Positions 12,747 to 22,660 of a DNA stretch of 64,000 nucleotides are shown piece by piece. The stretch's first letter is position 1. Every line of letters begins with the position of its first letter. The notes beneath the pieces were generated by a model that searched no databases, was not told where the DNA came from, and worked only from the letters and a program-made list of their open reading frames with translations. Position numbers and translations under genes: made by a program. The stretch is from Flavobacterium ajazii (GTDB lineage: Bacteria; Bacteroidota; Bacteroidia; Flavobacteriales; Flavobacteriaceae), in the NCBI RefSeq assembly GCF_010614725.1, contig NZ_JAAEHL010000001.1, positions 496,001-560,000 on the forward strand, read 5' to 3'.

Positions 12747-15700
12747 TTAATCAAAACGTTCTTTGTACTTTTTAAACAAAGTATTCATTACTAAAAGTAC
12801 TACTCCAACGCCTAATAAAACTAAAGCCCTGATAAGGAAATCTGCATTTGATAAATCGAAAAACATAAGTCGGATTACACAAACACCGACTAACGAAAGT
12901 GAAACGTAACGGAAATATTTTTCTTTAAGGATAATTCCAAGTACTAGTAATCCTAAAGATTCTAAAATCCAAAAGAAAGTTAAGATTCCTTTGTCGAACG
13001 TGAGATACAAAAATAACCCGATGCTAAAAGTCGCCGGATAAATAATGATATTGTTCTTAAACTTGAAATCTTCGATATATTTATAAGTAATAAAAATATA
13101 CAATGCTAACAGTGCAAATATGATGAGATAAACATATTCAAATTTAGATTCGTAATAAGTGAAACTAATAAAAGCTAGATGAAAATTTGCTAATAAATAA
13201 TATACAACACTGATTTCTTTTTTGCTTCCTATTTTTTTATAATAAAGCCCCATGTTTATTATGGCTGTTGCCGCCCAAAATACAGGAAGCCATTTGTGTT
13301 CTAATTGTGTGAACATAATGATAGAGAGCCAAATGTTTATGACAATCTGATAATCTATCTTTAGTGATTTTATAAACTCTTTTTTGTTTATCAAAAGTGC
13401 TAAAACAATCAATAAAACGATACTTGAAAGCTGTAAGCCCCATGCAAGCAAGGTAAAATCATTAAGTTCTCTGATACTATAAAAAATAGAAGTCATAATA
13501 GATAAAACTGCAATGCCTAAAACGGCTTCCGGAGCCAGTTCTATTTTTCTGTATAGTATCAAACCAAAATTCAGGATTGCCAAAAGCATTAATAAAGGCG
13601 GTAAATAAACCACTTCAACCTGAATAAACCATAAAGCGATTACCCATATATTCTGAATAACAGGTAAAAATGCAATAAACATTTTCCCTCCTTCTTTTGG
13701 GCTTTTCATTTGAAGATAATTATAGCCTACAGATAATAAAACAAGTACTCCCTGCGTAATGTAAAGCATATTTTTACTAACTGTATTTGAATCAAAAGCA
13801 GCTAAATAAAGGCTTAAAAATATAGCCACGTTTAAAAAGACAAAAGAGTAAATATTATAACGTTTAAGTCTGTCAATTTTTTGAAAAACCCAAAAAGTAA
13901 CCAATGCTAAAACTCCTAAATAAACAGGAATGTAGTCCATTTGAATACAGGAAAATCCAAAGACCAGAGCGTTAAAAAGAATGAATTCAGAATTTAATCT
14001 GTTTAACTTCCCCCAACCTGAAATCACAGCATTCGATTTGTTTCTGATTTTGTCCGCAAATAGAATATAGATTTCAATTATAGAAAGTCCAACAGCAGTT
14101 AATCCAATTTCGGTATGAGTTAAAAATCGGGTATTATAGGCAAACAAAGCGCTTCCAAAGATCGAAAATACCAAACAAAAGCCATAAAGCACTATTTGGT
14201 TATCCGTTCTAAGTGTTTTTCGTTTAAACTGAATCCATAAAAATTCGTGATTTAGCAAGGCAATACCAAACCATCCTAAAATCTGAATAATAGTATAAGA
14301 CGCTAAATATTTGTATAAAAGCGAAACCAATAAACCATTTACGCCAATAATTCCAATGGTTTTGATGATTGAATCATCATTATAAAATAATTTCACAAAC
14401 CAGTTACCTGTTATTACTGCAATAATCCCTAAAAAGAAGGCAATATCCAAATTAGATTTTGGTTCTGTGAGAACTAATAGGGTTCCTGTGAAAATAGTAA
14501 TGATTAAAAAGATAAATCTACCTAGATCAAAAGTATTCGTTCTGAATCTGAATCGTAAACCACACCACATTAAAGCAATAAATAAAAGTGGATAAAAAAA
14601 CGAGAACTCAATCGTATGATACCAACTTATAAAAAACAATATGGAAAAAAGAACAGAGAATATTCCGTTTAAGCTTAAATCTTTTTTAATGATAAAAGGA
14701 TCTATTTCGAAAAACTCTTTTTTTGCAGCAGAAACAACAGAGACCAGTAATGTCATAGAAAACATTGCAATCACAGTGGCAAAAGAATTTGTAATGTGAC
14801 TTTGTTCAAATGACGGATTGATGTACGTCACAAAAAAGACAAAAGCAATTAAACAGAAAATATGATTAAGTCCTAAAAATATTTTATGCAGTAAAATTTC
14901 TTTGCTTTTGTAAACTACGAATAAACAAGAAATGATTAAGAGGTATAACCCACAAGCTATAACATCAAAACCTACTTTCCAGTCGTTCAGCATTATAATA
15001 ATTAAAGCAAATAGAATAAATGAAACCATTCCGTCTAAATGGTATAGCCAAAAAATCTTTTTCTTTCTGGCAAAAAGAGTTGCAAAAATACAAATGATGG
15101 CTGCAGCAAATAAAACGAAAATCTTGATTTTGCTTCCTGTGGAATGTAAAATTAAACCTGTAGCAAATAAAATCCAGTTGGTCAAATGTGTTATAAAAGC
15201 AATTCGGTCAAAACGTGTATCTGCATAAATATTACGGTATTGCATGTACATGCAACTTACAGAAACCAATATAATACCAATTATAGCAAAAATGTTTTGA
15301 GAAGGACTTAAAGAATGTGTACCCTGAGTAAACCAAATGTCAAATATGATAAAAGCAGAAATAACAATCAATAAGTGATATTCCCATTTTTCTTTATACG
15401 ATAAAATTATTCCGGCAGTAGCAGTTCCTGCCGCTAATAAAAATGTAATTAAAAGTTTTTCAGGAATTACACATAAAACCAGGACACTCAGAATCACGTG
15501 AAGCGATAAGAAAGTCTGCTGTTTTATAATATAACCAACATATAAATTGATTGCAATTCCAACTCCAATGAGCGAATATGCGAGCGGAATACTATGCACA
15601 AACGTGAGTGCCGGAATTTGCGAAGCACCAAAACAGCCAAACAAAAATAAACTTGCGCCTGCACTACGAAGCCAAAGTCCTGTTTTAAACCATTTTTCTT

Positions 15701-16391
15701 TTTTCTGTAAAAAGAAATACGAGCCAACCAAAATTCCTGCATAAAGCCAAAGAATCAAAATTCGAAGCATTGGTGAAACTTTCAGAGCTGTATAAATGCT
15801 CAGATAACCAATTCCTAAAACCATAATAGCCGTTCCTAAAATTCCGGTCCAGTTTTCGGCAAATTGCTTTTCCAGCTTTTTTATTAGAATCGAAAATGCA
15901 CTTTCTACATAAATTTCTTCTTCCTGCTTTTGAAATTCCGGTTGTGATTTTGGTTCATGTGTTTCATGAATTTCAATATTTTCTACAGCTTCCGGAGTTT
16001 CTATTGCGGAAACATTTTCTTTTTTATCTTCTGAGTAAACCGTTTGCTTTTCGTAGCTCAAAGTAAGTATTTCAAGAGCTTCATCGACAGCAGTATCTGT
16101 TTCCGTCTGAATAGTATCTCCAACAATCTCGAGTGGCACGGGAACAACCGGAGAAACAATATCTTGTACCTGTTCAGGAATTATTTCTTTTTCATGTGCT
16201 TGTTTAGCAACAAAATCAGATTGTTCAAGTTGCTTTTTGATTTCAATAATTTCCTTTTTCAAGGCATTAAAATCCTCTTTATTTTTTTTATAAAGAGAAT
16301 CTAAATGTTCATTTTCTATTTTTAGTTTCGAAAGATTATTAAATAAAACAACAACGCATACAATTAATGCAAAAAGAATAAAATTCTCCAT
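12747..16391 (-). CDS. DUF2339 family giant polytopic membrane protein
   Basis: A 1214-residue protein. One N-terminal helix (residues 3-18) is followed by a charged coiled coil (about 20-60), a Glu/Pro/Val-rich linker to about 180, then roughly 30 closely packed hydrophobic helices to the end. This is the layout of DUF2339 proteins, whose function is not known. No enzyme motif was seen. It lies between the HTCS gene and the MIOX promoter but is separated from both by over 170 bp, so it may be unrelated to the PUL. Confidence 0.8.
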   Translation of the reverse strand: MENFILFALIVCVVVLFNNLSKLKIENEHLDSLYKKNKEDFNALKKEIIEIKKQLEQSDFVAKQAHEKEIIPEQVQDIVSPVVPVPLEIVGDTIQTETDTAVDEALEILTLSYEKQTVYSEDKKENVSAIETPEAVENIEIHETHEPKSQPEFQKQEEEIYVESAFSILIKKLEKQFAENWTGILGTAIMVLGIGYLSIYTALKVSPMLRILILWLYAGILVGSYFFLQKKEKWFKTGLWLRSAGASLFLFGCFGASQIPALTFVHSIPLAYSLIGVGIAINLYVGYIIKQQTFLSLHVILSVLVLCVIPEKLLITFLLAAGTATAGIILSYKEKWEYHLLIVISAFIIFDIWFTQGTHSLSPSQNIFAIIGIILVSVSCMYMQYRNIYADTRFDRIAFITHLTNWILFATGLILHSTGSKIKIFVLFAAAIICIFATLFARKKKIFWLYHLDGMVSFILFALIIIMLNDWKVGFDVIACGLYLLIISCLFVVYKSKEILLHKIFLGLNHIFCLIAFVFFVTYINPSFEQSHITNSFATVIAMFSMTLLVSVVSAAKKEFFEIDPFIIKKDLSLNGIFSVLFSILFFISWYHTIEFSFFYPLLFIALMWCGLRFRFRTNTFDLGRFIFLIITIFTGTLLVLTEPKSNLDIAFFLGIIAVITGNWFVKLFYNDDSIIKTIGIIGVNGLLVSLLYKYLASYTIIQILGWFGIALLNHEFLWIQFKRKTLRTDNQIVLYGFCLVFSIFGSALFAYNTRFLTHTEIGLTAVGLSIIEIYILFADKIRNKSNAVISGWGKLNRLNSEFILFNALVFGFSCIQMDYIPVYLGVLALVTFWVFQKIDRLKRYNIYSFVFLNVAIFLSLYLAAFDSNTVSKNMLYITQGVLVLLSVGYNYLQMKSPKEGGKMFIAFLPVIQNIWVIALWFIQVEVVYLPPLLMLLAILNFGLILYRKIELAPEAVLGIAVLSIMTSIFYSIRELNDFTLLAWGLQLSSIVLLIVLALLINKKEFIKSLKIDYQIVINIWLSIIMFTQLEHKWLPVFWAATAIINMGLYYKKIGSKKEISVVYYLLANFHLAFISFTYYESKFEYVYLIIFALLALYIFITYKYIEDFKFKNNIIIYPATFSIGLFLYLTFDKGILTFFWILESLGLLVLGIILKEKYFRYVSLSLVGVCVIRLMFFDLSNADFLIRALVLLGVGVVLLVMNTLFKKYKERFD

Positions 16392-16570
16392 AGTTCAGAT
16401 TTAGAACCGGCTAATGTAAGAATTATACTTTTAATTCAATTTTCAAAAAACACTTTCTTTTTATAAAATTGACTTTTTACATTTAGTGTACAATATGGAC
16501 TATTTAACAACTCTTTTTACAGATTTTGCCTAAATATTTTTGCTTTTTTATATAATAAATTTTGGTCCCT

Positions 16571-19500
16571 CTAATTGATAAGCTTACTCGGAGGAAAACC
16601 AAACTGTTTTTTAAAACATCTGCTGAAATATAACGGATCATTAAACCCGACCATATTCGTTACTTCAGAAACGTTGTATTTTTTTGTTTTTAAAAGTTCT
16701 GCCGATTTTTTTAAACGGATGGTTCGGATGAATTCGTTTGGAGCCAGATCTGTCAATTCTTTTATCTTTCGGTATAGTTTTGACGAACTTACTCCCAGTT
16801 TATCACACAAAAATTCTGTTGACAAATCCAGTTCGCTCAGGTTATCATTGATTAAAGCGGTAATTTTTTCCATAAACTCTTCGTCTATTGGAGAATGGGT
16901 CAGTAAACTTACTTTGCTCTCTACTTCTCCTGAAAATTTTACTTTCAGATCTAATCGTGATTTGATAACATTCTCGATAACTGATTTTAATAATGTTGGT
17001 TCAAAAGGTTTCACCAGGTAACCATCGGCACCTGTTTCGTATCCTTTAACTTTGTCAACATTTTCCCCTAATGCCGTTAGGAGTACAACCGGAATATGGC
17101 TGATAAATTCATCGTTTTTTAGTTCTTTGCAAAATTCTAGCCCATCCATTACAGGCATCATTACATCGGCAACACATAAAATTGGCTTTATTTGTCGGCA
17201 AATTTTAAGACCTTCTTCCCCATTCTCTGCATCATACACTTTATAATAATCAGAGAGAAAATCTACCAGATATTTTCTAAGCTCACTGTTATCCTCAATA
17301 ACCAGTATTTTTTGTTTCAATTCGGTATTCTGAATCGTTTTTTTAACTGATTTTTCAGGAATCAGCATGCTCAGATTATCATTTTTCAAAGCATACTCAA
17401 AAACTTCTTTGCTTTCATAAGAAACACGATCTATCGGAATTTCAACCCTGAATGTACTTCCTTTACCTAAAGAACTTTCTACAGCGATTGATCCTTTGTG
17501 AATCGCTACTAATGATTTTACCAAAGACAAACCAATACCTGAACCCGTATTATGAGCTTTACTGTTGGTTGCCTGATAAAATCGTTTGAAGATTTTTTCC
17601 TGACTTTTCAGCGGAATTCCGATACCATCATCAATTACTTCAATAACTAGAATTTCATCTGTATTGTTTTTTAGTCGGATGAATAAATCTACATTTCCGT
17701 ATTTATTAGTAAACTTCAAAGCATTGGATAACAGGTTGTAAAGAATTTTATCATACTTATCATTATCTACCCATCCCTCAATAGATTCGTCCTCAGTAAT
17801 AAAATTCAATTTGATTTTTTTGTTGAAAGCCATTTCTTTGAAAGAATCAAAAATGTTTTTCGAATAGCTCAGAATATCAGTTTTTGTGACCTTAAGTTTC
17901 AATTCACCTGATTGTGCTTTTCTAAAATCAAGTACCTGATTTACCAGATTCAATAGCCTGCTGGCATTTTGATAAATAAGATTGTACCTGCTTTTTTCAT
18001 AATCTGTAGCATTACTGTTTTCGTCCAGTAATTGCTTTGCAGGACCTAAAATAAGTGTTAACGGTGTTCTTAACTCATGAGAAATATTGGTAAAAAATCG
18101 AAGCTTTTCGTTATTCAGTTTTACATCATGCTCCCTGTTTACTTTTTCGGTAAGCAATTCCTGTTTCAAGCGAATACGGTTTTTAATTTCTCTTCTGATA
18201 AAATAAAAAATAAGGGTCAGAAGCAGGAAAAACAATAAAAATGAGATTGGAGTAAGCCAAAATGGTGGAAGTACTTTGATTTTATAAGAAACAACCTTAC
18301 TCCAATTGCCGTCGCTATTAGCCGATTTTATTTTAAACACATAACTTCCAGGATAAAGGTTGGTGTACTGAACGGTTCTTGAATTGCTGTTTGCTGATAT
18401 CCAGTCCTTATCAAAACCTTCAAGCATGTATTGAAATTTATTCAGCTTTTCATTTGCAAATGAAGGAGTTGAAAACTGAAGAGAAAAGTTTCGGTTCTTG
18501 TAATTGAGTTCTACTTCTTTACCGTAATTCAGCTCTTTTGAAAGCGGAACATCACCGTTGATCTCCATTTCCGGAAACACCTCTTCATTCTGGATTTTAA
18601 ATTCGGTAATTACCGGTAAAGGTGACCATTTATTTCTTTTCATCGATTGCGGTGAAAAAGAAATAATACCGTTTTTACCGCCTAAATAAATATTAGAATT
18701 AAAGTTAAAAAAACCTCCTGAACTAAATACATCCAATCTGTTTCCGCTGTTTACATGGTAAATATTAATGTCTTTCAGATCAGATTTAACCCATGCAATA
18801 CTGTTATTGTTGATATTTAACCACAAATCCCCTTTTGCATCTGATAACATATCCGTAACCCATTTACCCGAAAGTTCCTTAAATTTGGTTATCGTAACAA
18901 ATTTGTTTTTTGAAGTATCATAACGACATAATCCAAAACGTGTCGAAGCCCAAATCCTCCCGGCTTTGTCAATCATAATATCGCTTACATTATCTTCATG
19001 CGGAGCACTGTTTTCTCTTTTGGAAAGTGTTTTATAGGTTTCAATTTTGCCCGAAATAGTATTGTATTTTACAACACCGGTTTCTGTCGCAAACCAGATA
19101 TTATTTTGACCGTCTTTTTCTATGGCATTAATTTGAAAACCGGGTAATAATTTACCTTTTGAAGTCTGAACTGATAATGTTCTGGTGTCCAGAATAACCG
19201 CTCCTTCTCCAAATGAACCTACCATCATCGACTGATTGTCTATTTTATTAAAAGCAAATACAGGAGACGTTTCAAAGCCTGCAGAAATTTCTCTGGCACT
19301 ATTTGAAGCATAATTATAGACTAAAATATTTCCGTTCCAGAGTCCGCAATAAAAAATCTTTCCATCATCAGAATAAATACTGGCTATGTCTTTTCCTGTA
19401 TTATATAAGGGAGCAAATCCATTGGAACCTGAAATAAAAAGGCCATTATGATTGGTTACGACAATTACTTTTCCGTCATACGTTTTAGAAAAACCTCTTA

Positions 19501-20605
19501 TACGCGGTGCCTGATTGCCTATGTAACGCGAAATATCTTTATTAAAGTTAAATTGATTTTCGTAAGGATCATACTTATCCAGTCCGTCTTCTGTTCCGAT
19601 CCATAATACGCCTGAGGCATCAAAATAAAGTGCCGAAATCAAATTGTCAACGATAGAAGTGTTGTCTGACAATATGGAATAATACCATTTGTAATTCCCT
19701 TTCTGTATATCTTCTAATTGTTTGCAAACCAATAACCCTCCGAGAGTTCCTACCCAGTATTTACCATCAGGTGCCTGAGCAACTGATAAAAAATAAGGCC
19801 CTAAGCTTCCTCTGATTTCTTTGTTTTCAATATATAAGTTGGTAAAAGAATCTTTCTTTTGATCCAGTTTATAAAGCCCTTCACGGGTTCCTACGAAAAT
19901 ATCGGATTTTGCATCTTCATAAATAAAGTTGACATATGGGTTTTTGATATTAGAATTTGGAACTGTAAGTGTGTAATTATTAATTCTTACTATGGCACCT
20001 TTTGAATCCAGCGTTATTTTAGCCACAGATCCTTTTTCGTAACTCCCAACCCAAATATTTCCTTTTTTATCTTCAAAAATTTCTTTTACATAATCAAAAC
20101 CTTTAATCGGAATCTTTTCAAATCTGTTTTCTTCAAGTAAAAACATATATGCCCCTTTGGTTTTAGTCCCAACCCAAACTCTTTTAAATTTGCCTACATG
20201 TACAGAACGAATTTCTTCTTCAGGTAAGCTGTTTGCGTTGTTTTTATTAGGCAAAAAAGTTACAAAAGCCTGAGTATCCATTTTAAAAAGCGTCAGACCT
20301 TTTCGGGTACCAATCCATAAGTGGTTTGATGCTTCATCGAGTTCTAATGCTGTAATGTCGTCATTGTATAATTTATTATTGCCAAGTGAAGAACTTAGAT
20401 AATTCTTGAACTGATAGCCATCAAAACGATTCAGTCCGGAGAAAGTTCCAAACCATAAAAAACCTTTTTTATCCTGAACAATATGTCTAACAGAGTTGTG
20501 CGACAACCCATTATTATCGTTGTAATGTGTAAATTTTATATTCTGCGAATATGAATTATAAAAAATGAATACGATCAGAAATAATATGAAAGGATTTTTT
20601 CTCAT
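16571..20605 (-). CDS. Hybrid two-component system regulator (HTCS)
   Basis: A 1344-residue one-protein signalling chain. A signal peptide precedes a periplasmic two-fold beta-propeller (repeats such as KGFLWFGTFSGLNRF and NIWVGSYEKG, to about 740) and a Y_Y_Y domain. One membrane helix follows (near 800), then HisKA with phospho-acceptor H843 (SHELRTP), the ATPase (NALKF, DDGIGIP, GSGIGLS), a receiver with D1147 (ADVMMPVMDG) and a C-terminal AraC-type helix-turn-helix (about 1240-1344). Such proteins sense a released oligosaccharide and switch on PUL transcription. Its best target candidates are the three promoters with the 21-bp ATGGAC repeats. Confidence 0.95.
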   Translation of the reverse strand: MRKNPFILFLIVFIFYNSYSQNIKFTHYNDNNGLSHNSVRHIVQDKKGFLWFGTFSGLNRFDGYQFKNYLSSSLGNNKLYNDDITALELDEASNHLWIGTRKGLTLFKMDTQAFVTFLPNKNNANSLPEEEIRSVHVGKFKRVWVGTKTKGAYMFLLEENRFEKIPIKGFDYVKEIFEDKKGNIWVGSYEKGSVAKITLDSKGAIVRINNYTLTVPNSNIKNPYVNFIYEDAKSDIFVGTREGLYKLDQKKDSFTNLYIENKEIRGSLGPYFLSVAQAPDGKYWVGTLGGLLVCKQLEDIQKGNYKWYYSILSDNTSIVDNLISALYFDASGVLWIGTEDGLDKYDPYENQFNFNKDISRYIGNQAPRIRGFSKTYDGKVIVVTNHNGLFISGSNGFAPLYNTGKDIASIYSDDGKIFYCGLWNGNILVYNYASNSAREISAGFETSPVFAFNKIDNQSMMVGSFGEGAVILDTRTLSVQTSKGKLLPGFQINAIEKDGQNNIWFATETGVVKYNTISGKIETYKTLSKRENSAPHEDNVSDIMIDKAGRIWASTRFGLCRYDTSKNKFVTITKFKELSGKWVTDMLSDAKGDLWLNINNNSIAWVKSDLKDINIYHVNSGNRLDVFSSGGFFNFNSNIYLGGKNGIISFSPQSMKRNKWSPLPVITEFKIQNEEVFPEMEINGDVPLSKELNYGKEVELNYKNRNFSLQFSTPSFANEKLNKFQYMLEGFDKDWISANSNSRTVQYTNLYPGSYVFKIKSANSDGNWSKVVSYKIKVLPPFWLTPISFLLFFLLLTLIFYFIRREIKNRIRLKQELLTEKVNREHDVKLNNEKLRFFTNISHELRTPLTLILGPAKQLLDENSNATDYEKSRYNLIYQNASRLLNLVNQVLDFRKAQSGELKLKVTKTDILSYSKNIFDSFKEMAFNKKIKLNFITEDESIEGWVDNDKYDKILYNLLSNALKFTNKYGNVDLFIRLKNNTDEILVIEVIDDGIGIPLKSQEKIFKRFYQATNSKAHNTGSGIGLSLVKSLVAIHKGSIAVESSLGKGSTFRVEIPIDRVSYESKEVFEYALKNDNLSMLIPEKSVKKTIQNTELKQKILVIEDNSELRKYLVDFLSDYYKVYDAENGEEGLKICRQIKPILCVADVMMPVMDGLEFCKELKNDEFISHIPVVLLTALGENVDKVKGYETGADGYLVKPFEPTLLKSVIENVIKSRLDLKVKFSGEVESKVSLLTHSPIDEEFMEKITALINDNLSELDLSTEFLCDKLGVSSSKLYRKIKELTDLAPNEFIRTIRLKKSAELLKTKKYNVSEVTNMVGFNDPLYFSRCFKKQFGFPPSKLIN

Positions 20606-20658
20606 AAAATAAATTATAAATAGAATTGAGGTTTTTGGTTAAATAAAGTTAGCTAATT

Positions 20659-22488
20659 TTAAGGATTTATGCGCATGATCTGATTCGTTTTTAAGTCAAT
20701 CTTAAAATGATTCGAAGGTTTGCTGTTCATTGTTTTCAGAAATATTTTTCCCCATAAAACCAGTTTCTCATTACTTGATTTTTCTAATTGTCCACAAACT
20801 ATTTGGTATTGTTTTAATCTATTTGTTCCTATTTCAGGAATGGCCAATTCATCAGCGTTTTTCAATCTGTAAAAATCGAAAATCATGTCAAAACCTGTCC
20901 AGGATTCAAAATCTTTTATGGTCAGAGAATTATTTTTAAACGCTGCATCAACTTCTGCATTATTTTTATTTATATACGCTAAATCTGCTCCTGAAAGTTT
21001 TAAAAGAGAGACTGAAATATCTAAAGGAAAATCTTCCGGTAAAAACCGAAGCCTCACTAATTCCTTTAGATGCCATTTTGTAAAGTCTTTATAATCTTTA
21101 GTATTAAGAATTTCCCTATTCCAAATTGAAGGGCTTTTTATCTGCTGTAAATGAGTATATTCTTCATTATAAAAAGGAAACAAACTATTAAAATTTAAAA
21201 CCTTGTCCATCACCACAGTTTCTACTTCAAGAACTGTATTTGGATGTATGGTTAGAATTTTATAAGCAGGCATATAAGCAGCCAGAGAAGGAGTCTGAAT
21301 ATTAAATAGCGTATTTCCTTTTGCAGTTGTTCGCACTCCCGTATCGTTGATGTGCATATGTCCGCCAAAATGAATCTGAATTCCTGCATCGGCAAAAATT
21401 TGGGCTACTTCTTCATTTGGAACTCTTGATAATTGCATTTTGTTTGACCCAAAAAGCAATTTTAATTCAGGAGAAGCATCATCGTTAAAATCCACCATCG
21501 GATAATGACTGAAGGCAATCAAAGTTTTTCCTTTTTGTTTTGCTTCTGTCGAAACCTTTTTTACCCAGTCTATTAAATGTTTTTTATAAATGAGTACATT
21601 GTTGTAACCAATACTGGCACCGGAAAAATCATGAGGATCATTAGGTAGACCTGATAATTTTTCATTCGGAACATAAGCATTCGCATCTATTGCAAGGAGC
21701 CACACTCCTTTTACAGGTTCAACGAGATAACTCGCATCAGGAAGAAATAAATTCGTGTTTTTTACAGAATAAGTTCTTTTTTCTAAATCCGATTCAGCTA
21801 AAGCTTTTTCGAAATTATAACTTTCATAATTATAATCTGAAAATGGAGTTTCCCAATACAAATAGTTTTTTTGCGGAAAAAATCCGAAAGCCTGCATTTC
21901 ATTTAGCGTTTCTTTGTAGCCCCAGTTTTTGATATCGGCTGTAATAACAGGTTCTAACTGATTTTCATGTTTAGGAAGATTGTTTTTGGAGCTGCTTATA
22001 ATTTGTTCTTTACCGTCTTTCCCTAAAAAATCGGTTTTTAGGGCTTCCTGAGCAAAGGGTTTTACCACATCGTGATTTCCGGTAGTTACAAAAAATGACA
22101 TGCCGTATTTTTTAGAATACTCGTCAAGTATTTTCCTCAAACCTCTCACATGAACGGGCTGTCCATCATCACTAAAATCACCCGGAAGTACAACCTGTTT
22201 GATTCCTCTTTTTGAAATATCATTTAAAGCTTCTAAAAAAGCAAAATAGTTTTCATTAAAAATTCGGGTCGAATGCAATTGGGCATTCATTGTCCTGATG
22301 TTAGCGTATTCTCCGGTTACGGGATTTTGGATTCCCTTGTAATTATTGTCTTCGAATTTTGCAAAAATATCCTGTAAATGAGCATCGGCAATAAAAGCGA
22401 TTTTCAAAGATGCTTTTCTTTCTGCCTTATTGGATTTACAGGCAAATGAAGAAAGTGTTAGCAGTATGCAAATTGATATTCTTAACAT
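20659..22488 (-). CDS. Calcineurin-like metallophosphoesterase, lipoprotein
   Basis: A 609-residue protein with a lipoprotein signal (lipobox around SSFAC, Cys17). The metallophosphoesterase ligands are visible: FIADAHLQD, LPGDFSDDG, TGNHDV, FSHYPM and GGHMHIND, all within residues 30-380. The remaining 230 residues are a C-terminal extension without a motif I recognise. The substrate is unknown. It sits 53 bp upstream of the HTCS gene, on the same strand, in a position where carbohydrate esterases often stand, but no sugar role can be shown. Confidence 0.8.
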   Translation of the reverse strand: MLRISICILLTLSSFACKSNKAERKASLKIAFIADAHLQDIFAKFEDNNYKGIQNPVTGEYANIRTMNAQLHSTRIFNENYFAFLEALNDISKRGIKQVVLPGDFSDDGQPVHVRGLRKILDEYSKKYGMSFFVTTGNHDVVKPFAQEALKTDFLGKDGKEQIISSSKNNLPKHENQLEPVITADIKNWGYKETLNEMQAFGFFPQKNYLYWETPFSDYNYESYNFEKALAESDLEKRTYSVKNTNLFLPDASYLVEPVKGVWLLAIDANAYVPNEKLSGLPNDPHDFSGASIGYNNVLIYKKHLIDWVKKVSTEAKQKGKTLIAFSHYPMVDFNDDASPELKLLFGSNKMQLSRVPNEEVAQIFADAGIQIHFGGHMHINDTGVRTTAKGNTLFNIQTPSLAAYMPAYKILTIHPNTVLEVETVVMDKVLNFNSLFPFYNEEYTHLQQIKSPSIWNREILNTKDYKDFTKWHLKELVRLRFLPEDFPLDISVSLLKLSGADLAYINKNNAEVDAAFKNNSLTIKDFESWTGFDMIFDFYRLKNADELAIPEIGTNRLKQYQIVCGQLEKSSNEKLVLWGKIFLKTMNSKPSNHFKIDLKTNQIMRINP

Positions 22489-22577
22489 ATAACTTTTTTA
22501 TTTAAAACATAGATTTTGTAAACTAAAAAAAGGCGTTTCACTAATTTTAAAACACATACTTTAATTAATATATTAGG

Positions 22578-22644
22578 TGTCATCCTGAGCGGAGTCGAAG
22601 GCTTTTAAACCATAAGGGACTTCGACTCCGCTCAGCCTGACACA
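22578..22644. repeat. Complete GAGCGGAGTCGAAG palindrome
   Basis: TGTCATCCTGAGCGGAGTCG and its near-perfect inverted partner ending in CTCAGCCTGACA enclose a loop of about 20 bases. It lies between the GH28 stop and the phosphoesterase start. It equals the inner part of the 180-bp elements but lacks their ends. No T-run follows, so it is a dispersed repeat that could still fold in the GH28 transcript. Confidence 0.7.
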
Positions 22645-22660
22645 TCTTTAATTCAAAATC

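Noticed and set aside
16495-16500. Single ATGGAC upstream of the DUF2339 gene as a fourth HTCS site
   Set aside because: No second repeat lies 21 bp away on either side and no -7 box is at the right distance.
16575-17021. Open frame on the plus strand opposite the HTCS end
   Set aside because: It lies wholly inside the strongly supported HTCS receiver/AraC region and has no protein-like composition. The same holds for 9482-9859 opposite GH2.
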